A stretch of DNA of 64,000 nucleotides from the NCBI GenBank assembly GCA_045430345.1, contig JAILXT010000005.1:62001-126000 (forward strand), given 5' to 3'. Below, in pieces: positions 17,136 through 24,810 of this stretch (the stretch's first letter is position 1; each line of letters starts with the position of its first letter). The stretch comes from Agarilytica sp045430345 (lineage in GTDB: Bacteria > Pseudomonadota > Gammaproteobacteria > Pseudomonadales > Cellvibrionaceae). The position numbers and the translations under genes are program-made. The notes below the pieces were generated by a model, which worked only from the letters and a program-made list of their open reading frames with translations, was not told where the DNA came from and ran no database searches.

Positions 17136-18779
17136 ATGAAACCAACAACACTGTCAGATCTCTATAGCAATTGGTCACAACTGCTCGAGCAAAAACAGCT
17201 ATGGCAATCAAAAACGCTAAACGACCTATTTGATGAAGACCCTAATCGGGCAGAACGCTATACCGTGTCCGGCGCAGGCCTAAACCTCGACTTCTCTAAA
17301 AACCACATAGACGAAGCGTCCTTCAACCTTCTCCTGTCGGTGGCTGAGCAAGCAAAACTATCCCAAGCCATCAAAAAACTCCTTCGCGGAGACGAGGTCA
17401 ACAACACCGAAAAGCGCCCGGCCTTACACACGGCATTACGCTTCCACGGTGCACCATATACCGACGAACAAAAATGCGTTGATGCAACTTTAAAGCAAAT
17501 GTCCGAGCTGATTGATCGCGTCTATAGCGGCCAATGGACGGGGTTCCGTGGCAACCCTATTCGAGACGTCGTGAATATTGGAATTGGTGGTTCAGACCTC
17601 GGCCCCAGAATGGTCACAAAAGCGCTCACCCCCTTTCACAACAAAAAGGTGAAAGTACATTTTGTTGCGAATATTGACGGTGCAGAGATTACAGACCTGC
17701 TTACCGACATCGACCCAGCCAAAACCCTCTTCATTATTGCCTCCAAATCTTTTTCTACATTGGAGACATTGCAAAATGCGTTAACGGCTCGCCAATGGTT
17801 AATGGACCACGGCTGTGAACAAAACGAACTCGAAAAGCACTTTATCGCGATCTCCTCAAAGGTCGATAAAGCCGTCGAATTTGGCATCGCAGAAGAAAAC
17901 GTTTACCCGATCTGGGATTGGGTGGGTGGCCGCTATTCCCTTTGGTCCGCGATTGGGCTTCCCATTGCTTTTGCCATTGGTATGGAGAACTTCAACAAAA
18001 TGCGTGAAGGCGCAGAAGCCATGGACAGTCATTATGCCAGCGCCCCCCCTGAGCGGAATATTCCCGTCCTTATGGCGTTGATCGTCTTTTGGTATAGCAA
18101 CGTCATGGGCAGCAACACACAAGCTGTGCTTCCCTACGCACACCATCTACAGCTATTGCCTTCATATTTACAACAACTGGAAATGGAGAGCAATGGCAAA
18201 TCCGTCTCGAAAGACGGACAGACATTAGACTATCAGACGGGATCCATCGTATGGGGAACTGAAGGCACTAACGGCCAGCACTCGTTCCACCAGCTGTTAC
18301 ATCAAGGCGCGATCGTTGCGCCCATTGATTTCATTACCACCCTGCGCGCCCATCACCCCCTAGACCACCAACACAAATATTTGTTTTCGAACTGTGTGGC
18401 CCAAAGCCAGGCATTAATGACCGGGCGAGACCTAGAAACAGCAAAGACCGAATTACGCGCACAAGGTGCGAGCGAAGAAGATGTTGAAGCGCTAGCACCA
18501 CATAAAGTGCACCCCGGCAACCGCCCCAGCTCACTCATATTTATGGACGCGCTAACACCGGTCACCCTAGGTGCTTTGGTTGCGGCATATGAACACAAGG
18601 TGTACACATTAGGCATTCTCTGGAACATCAACTCGTTCGATCAGTGGGGCGTTGAACTTGGCAAATTGTTAGGTACCCATATCGCCACCGCCATAGAAAC
18701 GACAGACATCCCAACAGACTGGGATTCATCTACTCGAAAGCTCATCCAGAACTTCAACAACATCAACAAAACGATTTAA
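17136..18779 (+). CDS. pgi: Glucose-6-phosphate isomerase
   Basis: Interconverts glucose 6-phosphate and fructose 6-phosphate. The 547-residue length equals that of gammaproteobacterial Pgi. Family signatures are the N-I-G-I-G-G-S-D-L-G-P loop near 155, the phosphate-binding S-K-S-F-S-T-L-E-T near 205, G-G-R-Y-S-L-W-S near 270, M-E-S-N-G-K-S with the catalytic Glu near 350, and G-T-E-G-T-N-G-Q-H-S near 377. It starts 37 bases after ispB and may be co-transcribed with it. No strong terminator is seen after the stop. Confidence 0.97.
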   Translation: MKPTTLSDLYSNWSQLLEQKQLWQSKTLNDLFDEDPNRAERYTVSGAGLNLDFSKNHIDEASFNLLLSVAEQAKLSQAIKKLLRGDEVNNTEKRPALHTALRFHGAPYTDEQKCVDATLKQMSELIDRVYSGQWTGFRGNPIRDVVNIGIGGSDLGPRMVTKALTPFHNKKVKVHFVANIDGAEITDLLTDIDPAKTLFIIASKSFSTLETLQNALTARQWLMDHGCEQNELEKHFIAISSKVDKAVEFGIAEENVYPIWDWVGGRYSLWSAIGLPIAFAIGMENFNKMREGAEAMDSHYASAPPERNIPVLMALIVFWYSNVMGSNTQAVLPYAHHLQLLPSYLQQLEMESNGKSVSKDGQTLDYQTGSIVWGTEGTNGQHSFHQLLHQGAIVAPIDFITTLRAHHPLDHQHKYLFSNCVAQSQALMTGRDLETAKTELRAQGASEEDVEALAPHKVHPGNRPSSLIFMDALTPVTLGALVAAYEHKVYTLGILWNINSFDQWGVELGKLLGTHIATAIETTDIPTDWDSSTRKLIQNFNNINKTI

Positions 18780-19009
18780 CTCTCTTCGGCCAAGGGCTAC
18801 CGTATTTGCACTTAGGCCCTACAAAAATTCTCATCACGCGCTACGCTAGATAATTGTGGCGCACACTTCCGCATCATGTGGTTGATGCTTTATCACATAA
18901 ATATCACAATCACTGACAATGCCGAACTTTATAAATCTTACTAAGTCTTATCTCGTGCATGACATATGTAATCCATAAAACAAACAGGTAACCTTGAGGA
19001 ACCTACAAC

Positions 19010-19273
19010 ATGAAAAAAATGACCAAAACTCTCGCAATCTCAAGCGCTATTGCAGCAGGTGTAATGATGGCTTCTGCCGGTGACGTATACGCAGGCAAAA
19101 AAATGGAAAAATGCTACGGTGTTGCTAAAGCGGGCAAAAACGATTGCGCTGCAGGCCCTGGCACTAGCTGTGCAGGTTCGAGCAAGACTGACGGCCAAAA
19201 AGACGCATGGATGTACGTTGCGAAAGGCACCTGTGAAAAAATCGTAGGCGGCAGCAAAGAAGCGTCTAAGTAA
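19010..19273 (+). CDS. bufA: Bufferin precursor peptide BufA1 (DUF2282)
   Basis: An 87-residue exported peptide of the DUF2282 family, precursor of a ribosomally made, post-translationally modified copper-binding peptide (bufferin). The signal peptide runs to about A-S-A or V-Y-A (residues 23-28). The mature part carries the four conserved cysteines Cys35, Cys46, Cys54 and Cys75 in the contexts K-C-Y-G-V, N-D-C-A-A, T-S-C-A-G and G-T-C-E-K, the pattern of BufA1. In studied systems some cysteines become thiooxazole copper ligands. It heads a four-gene operon; bufB follows after 71 bases. A GAGGA ribosome binding site precedes the ATG. Confidence 0.92.
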   Translation: MKKMTKTLAISSAIAAGVMMASAGDVYAGKKMEKCYGVAKAGKNDCAAGPGTSCAGSSKTDGQKDAWMYVAKGTCEKIVGGSKEASK

Positions 19274-19344
19274 GCACTTCAGCCGGCGCTCTTTCACGAG
19301 TATTTTCAGAGCGCCGCTCCTCTCCACCTGAAACATCACCTCTC

Positions 19345-20205
19345 ATGAATCAACTTCCAGCGGTATCCGGCATCGGGCTTAAAGCGCAGCACTACCAAGC
19401 ACTTATTAATAACCCTCGCGCTACCGGCTGGTTAGAAATACACCCCGAAAACTACATGGGTGATGGTGGCCCCCCTCATCGATACCTTGCTGAACTGAAT
19501 ACGCTTTACCCGCTATCAATGCACGGTGTCGGTATGTCTCTCGGCGCGAGTGAGGGCGTTGATGACGCACACTTACTAAAACTCAAAAAGCTCGTCGACC
19601 GATATAACCCCGCCAGTATTTCTGAGCACTTATCGTGGAGCCACTGGAACAGCGTATTTCTCAACGACTTGTTACCCCTGCCCTATACCAACGAAAGTCT
19701 CGAGACGATATGCCGTAATATCGACAAAGTACAATCAACATTGGGCTGCACTATTTTGATCGAAAACCCTTCGACTTATATCGACTTCAAACAAAGTGAC
19801 TATAGTGAGCCCGACTTCTTTAAAGAAATAACCCGCAGATGTGACTGTAAAATTTTATTAGATATAAATAACGTATTTGTATCGGGGTTTAACAACCATT
19901 TTGACCCTTACAAATATTTGGAGCAGTTCCCTGCTGAACAAGTGGAAGAGATACACCTTGCGGGGCATAGCATTCAAAGCCTCAGCAACAACACTCAAAT
20001 ACGTATAGATGATCACGGTTCAGAGGTTCGCAAAGAAGTCTGGAAACTCTATGAATATTTCTTTGCTCGAGAAAAACGCGCAATCGCCACCTTAATCGAG
20101 TGGGATACCGACATCCCTGAGTTAGACATATTACTAAACGAAACACGAAAAGCTGACGAGATCATGAACCGAGTACTTACCGGAACTGGAGAGGTAAGCG
20201 CTTAA
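19345..20205 (+). CDS. bufB: Bufferin-modifying MNIO enzyme BufB (DUF692)
   Basis: A 286-residue multinuclear non-heme iron oxidative enzyme with a TIM-barrel fold; it oxidises cysteines of the precursor with the help of BufC. Conserved metal-ligand regions are visible in barrel order: the S-M-H-G-V-G-M-S-L-G strand, S-E-H-L-S-W-S, L-I-E-N-P-S-T-Y, L-L-D-I-N-N-V-F, E-I-H-L-A-G-H, D-D-H-G-S-E-V and I-E-W-D-T-D. The stop codon shares one base with the bufC start, implying translational coupling. Assignment to DUF692/MNIO is firm; the modification chemistry is taken from characterised relatives. Confidence 0.93.
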   Translation: MNQLPAVSGIGLKAQHYQALINNPRATGWLEIHPENYMGDGGPPHRYLAELNTLYPLSMHGVGMSLGASEGVDDAHLLKLKKLVDRYNPASISEHLSWSHWNSVFLNDLLPLPYTNESLETICRNIDKVQSTLGCTILIENPSTYIDFKQSDYSEPDFFKEITRRCDCKILLDINNVFVSGFNNHFDPYKYLEQFPAEQVEEIHLAGHSIQSLSNNTQIRIDDHGSEVRKEVWKLYEYFFAREKRAIATLIEWDTDIPELDILLNETRKADEIMNRVLTGTGEVSA

Positions 20206-20981
20206 TGGACCTTGCTACCTTTCAAAAAAACATGTCGTCACTGGTTCTCGAGGGCGATCAGCCCTCACTAAAACTTCAAGGCTTTCTAAAGCCCTACGAG
20301 ACACAAGAACTGCAGGAACGGCTCGCCATTTATCAGAACAACACATACCACTCACTGATAGAGGCCGTTAAAGATTTATACCCGAGTATTACCACAACGG
20401 TTGGGGACGAGTTTATCCACCGAGCGGCTAAAGAATATATTCAACAATCCCCCCCCCACTCCGCCGCAATGATTGATTTTGCCCACGATTTCCCAGAGTT
20501 TTTATCTCACAGCGTTGAGGAACATAAAATCCCCTACTTAGGTGATTTAGCGAAACTCGATTTATGCCAGCACTTAAGTTATCACGCCAGAGACGAAGTG
20601 CCGGTAAAACCAGAACGCTTTGCTAGCTTAGACATTGAAACGCTCTCCACTTCAAAAATAACGCCCGTTCAATCCGCTTATTTACTTGCATCCCCTTTTG
20701 CCATATTTGATATGTGGCAACTCGCACAGGGAGCAGATATTGAGCAAATACAGGCCGACATACCACAAAACATTTTGGTGATTCGGCAACAAGAAAGCGT
20801 AGAGGTTTACTGTATCGCCGTTGGACTTTTCGCTTTTCTGGATGCGTTAACAATGCAACACACCATATATAGCGCACTCGAAATGGCCAGCGAGCGTGAA
20901 GACGATTTTAACCCTACAGACAGTATTTCATTTTTAATTCAGTCGGGCTTTTGTGCCGACCTTATAGGAGAACCCCAATGA
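20205..20981 (+). CDS. bufC: BufC, MNIO partner protein (DUF2063 N-terminal domain)
   Basis: A 258-residue cytoplasmic protein with an N-terminal DUF2063 helical domain (about 1-100), marked by the R-L-A-I-Y-Q-N-N motif near residue 43 and the L-Y-P-S-I-T-T-T-V-G-D-E-F segment, followed by a variable C-terminal domain. In bufferin and related systems this partner binds the precursor and presents it to the MNIO enzyme. The gene overlaps bufB by one base and doxX by four (ATGA), so the operon is tightly coupled. Confidence 0.9.
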   Translation: MDLATFQKNMSSLVLEGDQPSLKLQGFLKPYETQELQERLAIYQNNTYHSLIEAVKDLYPSITTTVGDEFIHRAAKEYIQQSPPHSAAMIDFAHDFPEFLSHSVEEHKIPYLGDLAKLDLCQHLSYHARDEVPVKPERFASLDIETLSTSKITPVQSAYLLASPFAIFDMWQLAQGADIEQIQADIPQNILVIRQQESVEVYCIAVGLFAFLDALTMQHTIYSALEMASEREDDFNPTDSISFLIQSGFCADLIGEPQ

Positions 20982-21427
20982 ACATTTTTCGAATAGCTGA
21001 CCGCTATGCCCGTAAAGTCGGCGACCTTATTCCAGAAAGCATTGTTAGCCTAGCGGGGCGTATCGCCATATTCGTTGTCTTTTGGCGCTCGGTGCAAACA
21101 AAAATAGATGGAGCGAATATCGCAGGGCAAAACTTTGCGTTCTGGAATGTTACCGATAGCACATTTATGCTATTTGAATATGAGTATGGATTACCTTTAC
21201 CAAACATCGCGGCGTACTTAGGCACCTTTGGCGAGTTTTTTCTATCGCTAAGCTTACTACTGGGCGTTTTAACACGCTTTAGCGCTTTGGGGCTCCTGAT
21301 CATGACGGCCGTTATTCAATTTGTTTACCCGGACGGCTGGAGCGTTCATATCCTATGGGCGGGTATTCTCCTATATTTAATAAAAACCGGCGGTGGCGAA
21401 ATAGCGCTCGATCGTTTTATAAAATAA
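20978..21427 (+). CDS. DoxX-family membrane protein of the bufferin operon
   Basis: A 149-residue protein with about four transmembrane helices and the DoxX fold, often found as the last gene of buf clusters; a redox or quinone-linked role in maturation or copper handling is suspected but unproven. The ATG at 20978 overlaps the bufC stop and has a TAGGAG ribosome binding site; an upstream in-frame start at 20951 lies inside bufC and is less likely. Conserved features include the R-I-A-I-F-V-V-F-W-R-S first helix and the Y-E-Y-G-L-P-L-P loop. A strong terminator follows. Confidence 0.88.
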   Translation: MNIFRIADRYARKVGDLIPESIVSLAGRIAIFVVFWRSVQTKIDGANIAGQNFAFWNVTDSTFMLFEYEYGLPLPNIAAYLGTFGEFFLSLSLLLGVLTRFSALGLLIMTAVIQFVYPDGWSVHILWAGILLYLIKTGGGEIALDRFIK

Positions 21428-21441
21428 CGCCCACCAAACAC

Positions 21442-21485
21442 AAAAAAGGCCCGAAACTGTTTATCATACAGCTTCGGGCCTTTTT
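21442..21485. terminator. Bidirectional rho-independent terminator between doxX and manB
   Basis: Stem AAGGCCCGAA/TTCGGGCCTT, partly extended by ACTGT/ACAG, with A and T runs on both sides. It serves the bufferin operon on the plus strand and manB on the minus strand. Confidence 0.92.
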
Positions 21486-21532
21486 ATTTCATGATGAACA
21501 GCAGCATCACCCTAAGGGCGAATTTATCACGG

Positions 21533-22894
21533 CTAATCGTCGTACTTATCAATCAACGAGAGCAGTTCATCCGTTTTTGCGGTCATGAGATCAATATCGC
21601 CTCGCGACTCAACATTCAATCTCAAGACTGGCTCCGTGCTCGACATTCGCACATTAAACCGCCATTGATCAAACGCCATGGACAGACCGTCAACCGTTTC
21701 TTTTTCCAAAACATCCGCTTCATAGTGCTTTTCTATCGAAGAGGATATAGCCGCAGGATTTTTAACCGTACGGTTAATCTCTCCACTACACGGAAAACGT
21801 GCGACACGATCAGCCACCATTGTGGATAATCCCCGCCCTTCAGCGCTAATTAACTCCGCAACCAATAGCCATGGAATATTGCCATTATCACAATAAGCAA
21901 AACGCTTAAAATAATGATGAGCACTCATCTCGCCACCGTAAATGGCATCAGCCTCACGCATTGCCGCTTTAATAAAAGCATGCCCGGTCTTACTTTGAAC
22001 TGGCTCACCGCCAGCTGCATTCACCTGATCAACCGTGTTCCAAGTCAATCTAGGATCATGCACAATTTTTTCACCTGGCGCTTTTGATAAAAACGCTTGT
22101 GCAAGTAAGCCTACTAAGTAATAACCTTCGATAAACGCACCGCTCTCATCAAAGAAAAAGCAGCGATCAAAGTCACCATCCCAGGCAATACCAAAGTCCG
22201 CACCACTTTCTTTCACCGCATCGATTGTCGATTGTCGACGCTCGGGTAAAAGCGGGTTAGGAATACCATTGGGAAAAGACCCGTCGGGCTCGTGATGCAC
22301 TTTAATAAACTCGATGGGTAAATGTGGCTCCAGCGCATCAATTACCGCACCTGCTCCGCCGTTCCCGGCATTGCATACGATTTTTAAGGGCTTCAGTTTA
22401 GCTACATCAACATAACTCAAGAGGTGTTCAATGTACGAGCTGCGCATATCCCGACGGTCAACTGATCCCTTTTCTGACACCTCGCGAAACACACCAGATT
22501 CTGCCAAAGCCTTAATTTCACCGAGGCCGTCGTCTCCTGAAATTGGACGAGACCCCTTTTTAACGAGCTTCATCCCGTTGTAGTCCATGGGGTTGTGACT
22601 AGCCGTCACACAAATACCGCCATCCACCTCTAGATGAAATGTAGAAAAGTACACTTCTTCGGTCCCACATTCACCAATGTGAACAACATTCGCACCCGCA
22701 TCAGTAATGCCTTTTATCAAGGCCTTACTTAGTGATTCACTTGTTAAGCGAATGTCGTGACCGACGACCACAGATTTTGCATCTAAAAAATCGACATACG
22801 CACGTCCAACGCGATAAGCAACATCTTCGTTCAGCTCACTCGGGACCTTTCCGCGAATATCGTAGGCTTTAAAACACTCAATACTTAATTCCAC
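21533..22894 (-). CDS. manB: Phosphomannomutase (CpsG/ManB type)
   Basis: Interconverts mannose 6-phosphate and mannose 1-phosphate on the way to GDP-mannose. The 453-residue protein follows E. coli CpsG closely in length and motifs: C-F-K-A-Y-D-I-R-G at the start, the phosphoserine loop T-A-S-H-N-P-M-D-Y-N-G near residue 97, the metal loop D-G-D-F-D-R near 240, the sugar-binding G-G-E-M-S-A-H-H-Y near 320, and the phosphate-binding S-S-T-E-P-V-L-R-L near 425. It follows galU by eight bases, so the two are one unit supplying sugar nucleotides for surface polysaccharides. Some phosphoglucomutase activity is possible. Confidence 0.92.
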   Translation of the reverse strand: MELSIECFKAYDIRGKVPSELNEDVAYRVGRAYVDFLDAKSVVVGHDIRLTSESLSKALIKGITDAGANVVHIGECGTEEVYFSTFHLEVDGGICVTASHNPMDYNGMKLVKKGSRPISGDDGLGEIKALAESGVFREVSEKGSVDRRDMRSSYIEHLLSYVDVAKLKPLKIVCNAGNGGAGAVIDALEPHLPIEFIKVHHEPDGSFPNGIPNPLLPERRQSTIDAVKESGADFGIAWDGDFDRCFFFDESGAFIEGYYLVGLLAQAFLSKAPGEKIVHDPRLTWNTVDQVNAAGGEPVQSKTGHAFIKAAMREADAIYGGEMSAHHYFKRFAYCDNGNIPWLLVAELISAEGRGLSTMVADRVARFPCSGEINRTVKNPAAISSSIEKHYEADVLEKETVDGLSMAFDQWRFNVRMSSTEPVLRLNVESRGDIDLMTAKTDELLSLIDKYDD

Positions 22895-22902
22895 AGTAAT
22901 CG

Positions 22903-23724
22903 TTACTTCCCGTATACGTTTTCATAGACGTAGTTCGTGGCTTCCACAAAGCCAGAGACACTACCGCAATCAAAACGATTACCTTTAAATTTGTATGCCA
23001 GCACACAACCATCAGTTGCTTGTGTCATTAACGCATCGGTTAACTGTACTTCGTCGTTTTTACCCGGAGGTGTATTTTCAATAATTTCGAAAATATCGGG
23101 GGTCAAAATATAACGACCAATAATCGCCAGATTACTGGGCGCATCTTTAGGATCGGGTTTTTCTACCATGGTGTTTACTTGGTAGATCCCATCTTTGATT
23201 TGCTCGCCGCCAATAACACCGAACTTAGAGATTTCATCTTCAGGGACTTCCTGCACGGCAACGATGCTGCAACGGAACTGCTTATACAGCTTCACCATTT
23301 GAGACAGCACGCCCTCTTCAGCAACACACAAGTCATCCGACAGTACGACGCCAAAAGGCTGATTCCCCACCAAGCGACGGCCATTTAAAATGGCGTCGCC
23401 CAGGCCTTTCATTTCTGACTGGCGTGTAAAGGAAAACTGCCCTTTATGCATAACGTCACGAATGGAGTCTAGATACTCTTCTTTTGCACTCCCCGCGATT
23501 TGATGCTCTAACTCGTAACTCACATCAAAATGATCAGCAATCGCGCGCTTACCTCGTCCCGTTACAAAACCCACCTCAGTGAGACCTGCTTCTATAGACT
23601 CTTCAACACCGTATTGCACCAGGGGCTTATTCACCACCGGCAGCATCTCTTTCGGCATAGACTTAGTTGCTGGAAGGAAGCGAGTACCATAGCCCGCTAC
23701 AGGGAATAAACACTTAGAAATCAT
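22903..23724 (-). CDS. galU: UTP-glucose-1-phosphate uridylyltransferase
   Basis: Makes UDP-glucose from UTP and glucose 1-phosphate. The 273-residue length is at the short end of the GalU family. The nucleotide-binding start is F-P-V-A-G-Y-G-T-R-F-L-P-A-T-K, with the active-site P-K-E-M-L-P and the V-E-K-P-D-P strand near residue 190. It is the upstream gene of a galU-manB pair. Glucose 1-phosphate can also flow from here to the glycogen genes. Assignment is secure. Confidence 0.96.
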   Translation of the reverse strand: MISKCLFPVAGYGTRFLPATKSMPKEMLPVVNKPLVQYGVEESIEAGLTEVGFVTGRGKRAIADHFDVSYELEHQIAGSAKEEYLDSIRDVMHKGQFSFTRQSEMKGLGDAILNGRRLVGNQPFGVVLSDDLCVAEEGVLSQMVKLYKQFRCSIVAVQEVPEDEISKFGVIGGEQIKDGIYQVNTMVEKPDPKDAPSNLAIIGRYILTPDIFEIIENTPPGKNDEVQLTDALMTQATDGCVLAYKFKGNRFDCGSVSGFVEATNYVYENVYGK

Positions 23725-23972
23725 ACCTTGTCACCTTGATAATTATTAAAAGACGCAAAACACCTTTTTTGCCGCCAGAAATTGTCGAACTACATTACAT
23801 TTTCGGACTCAGACACTGACCGAGCGAACATGTATTCAAAAATCAGGCCTAATTTGGGCTGAATATAGCATAAACTCAAAAAAAAGAAGGCTTCGACGGC
23901 GACGGAAAGCACGAAAACGAAGAATTCGATTTTTTTTGATCATAACGCTCTAAATTCGAGCTAAACCGCAGC

Positions 23973-24044
23973 CTAACAAGCCTCCATTGCGTTTAAATTA
24001 CGCACAATGTGAGTGATTCCGTCTAATAAGAGAAGTCGATCCAT
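23973..24044 (-). CDS. Candidate 23-residue small protein
   Basis: Very short ORF starting M-D-R-L-L-L-L-D-G and ending M-E-A-C. Support is the ribosome binding site: an AAAAGGAGG element sits seven bases before the ATG, the best Shine-Dalgarno match in this region. The peptide has a hydrophobic start and a single Cys near the end; it is not recognised. It could be a leader peptide for galU, whose start lies about 250 bases downstream on the same strand, or a free small protein. A longer frame to 24203 runs back into fabA and has no such start signal. Existence is uncertain. Confidence 0.3.
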   Translation of the reverse strand: MDRLLLLDGITHIVRNLNAMEAC

Positions 24045-24072
24045 TGAAAAGCCTCCTTTTAAGGCTGCTTGC

Positions 24073-24100
24073 TGGACAATCACTTCCAAGACGTTAGAAT
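24073..24100 (+). promoter_or_regulatory. Sigma70 promoter for fabA
   Basis: -35 TGGACA (5 of 6 consensus) at 24073-24078, 16-base spacer, and -10 TAGAAT (5 of 6) at 24095-24100. Predicted transcription start near 24107. Confidence 0.6.
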
Positions 24101-24112
24101 GTCGGGCTCGCC

Positions 24113-24126
24113 AATATCGCGATATT
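24113..24126. promoter_or_regulatory. Perfect 14-base palindrome at the fabA transcription start: candidate operator
   Basis: AATATCGCGATATT begins 13 bases after the end of the -10 element and ends 43 bases before the fabA ATG. It differs from the ispB palindrome core only at one symmetric pair (T/A instead of C/G), giving the shared form AATAYCGCGRTATT with identical placement. Confidence 0.55.
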
Positions 24127-24169
24127 TTTCTAGGGCTAACGCTAATCGAGACCATCGGAACTACCCTCC

Positions 24170-24694
24170 ATGCAAAATTTTGAACCACAACCTTCATATA
24201 CAAAAGACGAACTACTCACCTGCGGAAACGGCAAAATGTTCGGTCCTGGCAACGCTCAGCTGCCAATCCCCAACATGCTTATGCTCGACCGAATCGCCCA
24301 TATCAGTACGACTGGCGGAGAGTATGGCAAAGGCGAAATTATTGCAGAACTCGATATCACACCTGACTTGTGGTTTTTCGATTGTCACTTTCCTGGCGAC
24401 CCTGTCATGCCTGGCTGTCTAGGCTTAGACGCTATGTGGCAGCTAGTGGGCTTTTTCCTCGCTTGGAAGGGCAATGAAGGCCGCGGGCGCGCGCTTGGCG
24501 CAGGTGAAGTGAAATTCACAGGTCAAATTTTACCGACAGCCAAAAAAGTCTCTTACCACATCAACCTAAAGCGCGTTATTGAACGCAAACTCGTTATGGG
24601 CATCGCCGATGGCCGAGTTGCGGTTGACGGGAAAGATATCTATTTCGCAAAAGATCTACGTGTAGGCCTATTCACCAACACAGATTCATTTTGA
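24170..24694 (+). CDS. fabA: 3-hydroxydecanoyl-ACP dehydratase/isomerase
   Basis: Dehydrates 3-hydroxydecanoyl-ACP and isomerises trans-2- to cis-3-decenoyl-ACP, the branch point to unsaturated fatty acids. It has 174 residues with a hot-dog fold; the catalytic pair is His73 in F-D-C-H-F-P-G-D-P and Asp87 in C-L-G-L-D-A-M-W, with P-N-M-L-M-L-D-R near residue 35. fabB follows after 116 bases with only an imperfect hairpin between (GAGCG/CGCTC, TTCC/GGAA) and no T run, so the two are probably one transcript. Promoter and palindrome upstream suggest repression by an unidentified factor. Confidence 0.97.
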   Translation: MQNFEPQPSYTKDELLTCGNGKMFGPGNAQLPIPNMLMLDRIAHISTTGGEYGKGEIIAELDITPDLWFFDCHFPGDPVMPGCLGLDAMWQLVGFFLAWKGNEGRGRALGAGEVKFTGQILPTAKKVSYHINLKRVIERKLVMGIADGRVAVDGKDIYFAKDLRVGLFTNTDSF

Positions 24695-24810
24695 TGATTG
24701 AGCGGCTTCCTTAACAGGAAACGCTCGACGAACGAAACCAATTAACAGAAAGCGCGGTATAGTTACATTTAAACGCTGCGCAAACGCTATATTCACCAAA
24801 GAGGTCAACT

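Larger units (their letters stand above)
23725..24169. other. galU/fabA divergent intergenic region
   Basis: About 445 bases. The left half is A/T-rich leader of galU with no clear element. The middle holds a 23-codon ORF on the minus strand with a canonical ribosome binding site. The right end holds the fabA promoter and a perfect palindrome. These are listed separately. Confidence 0.6.

Noticed and set aside
18876..18946. 22-codon ORF (M-W-L-M-L-Y-H) upstream of bufA
   Set aside because: No ribosome binding site precedes it and codon use looks random.
23973..24203. 76-codon minus-strand ORF reaching into fabA
   Set aside because: It starts inside fabA without a start signal. Only the last 23 codons have a good ribosome binding site, and those are reported instead.
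24700..24750. Imperfect hairpin between fabA and fabB as a terminator
   Set aside because: It has a bulge and no T run, so read-through into fabB is expected.
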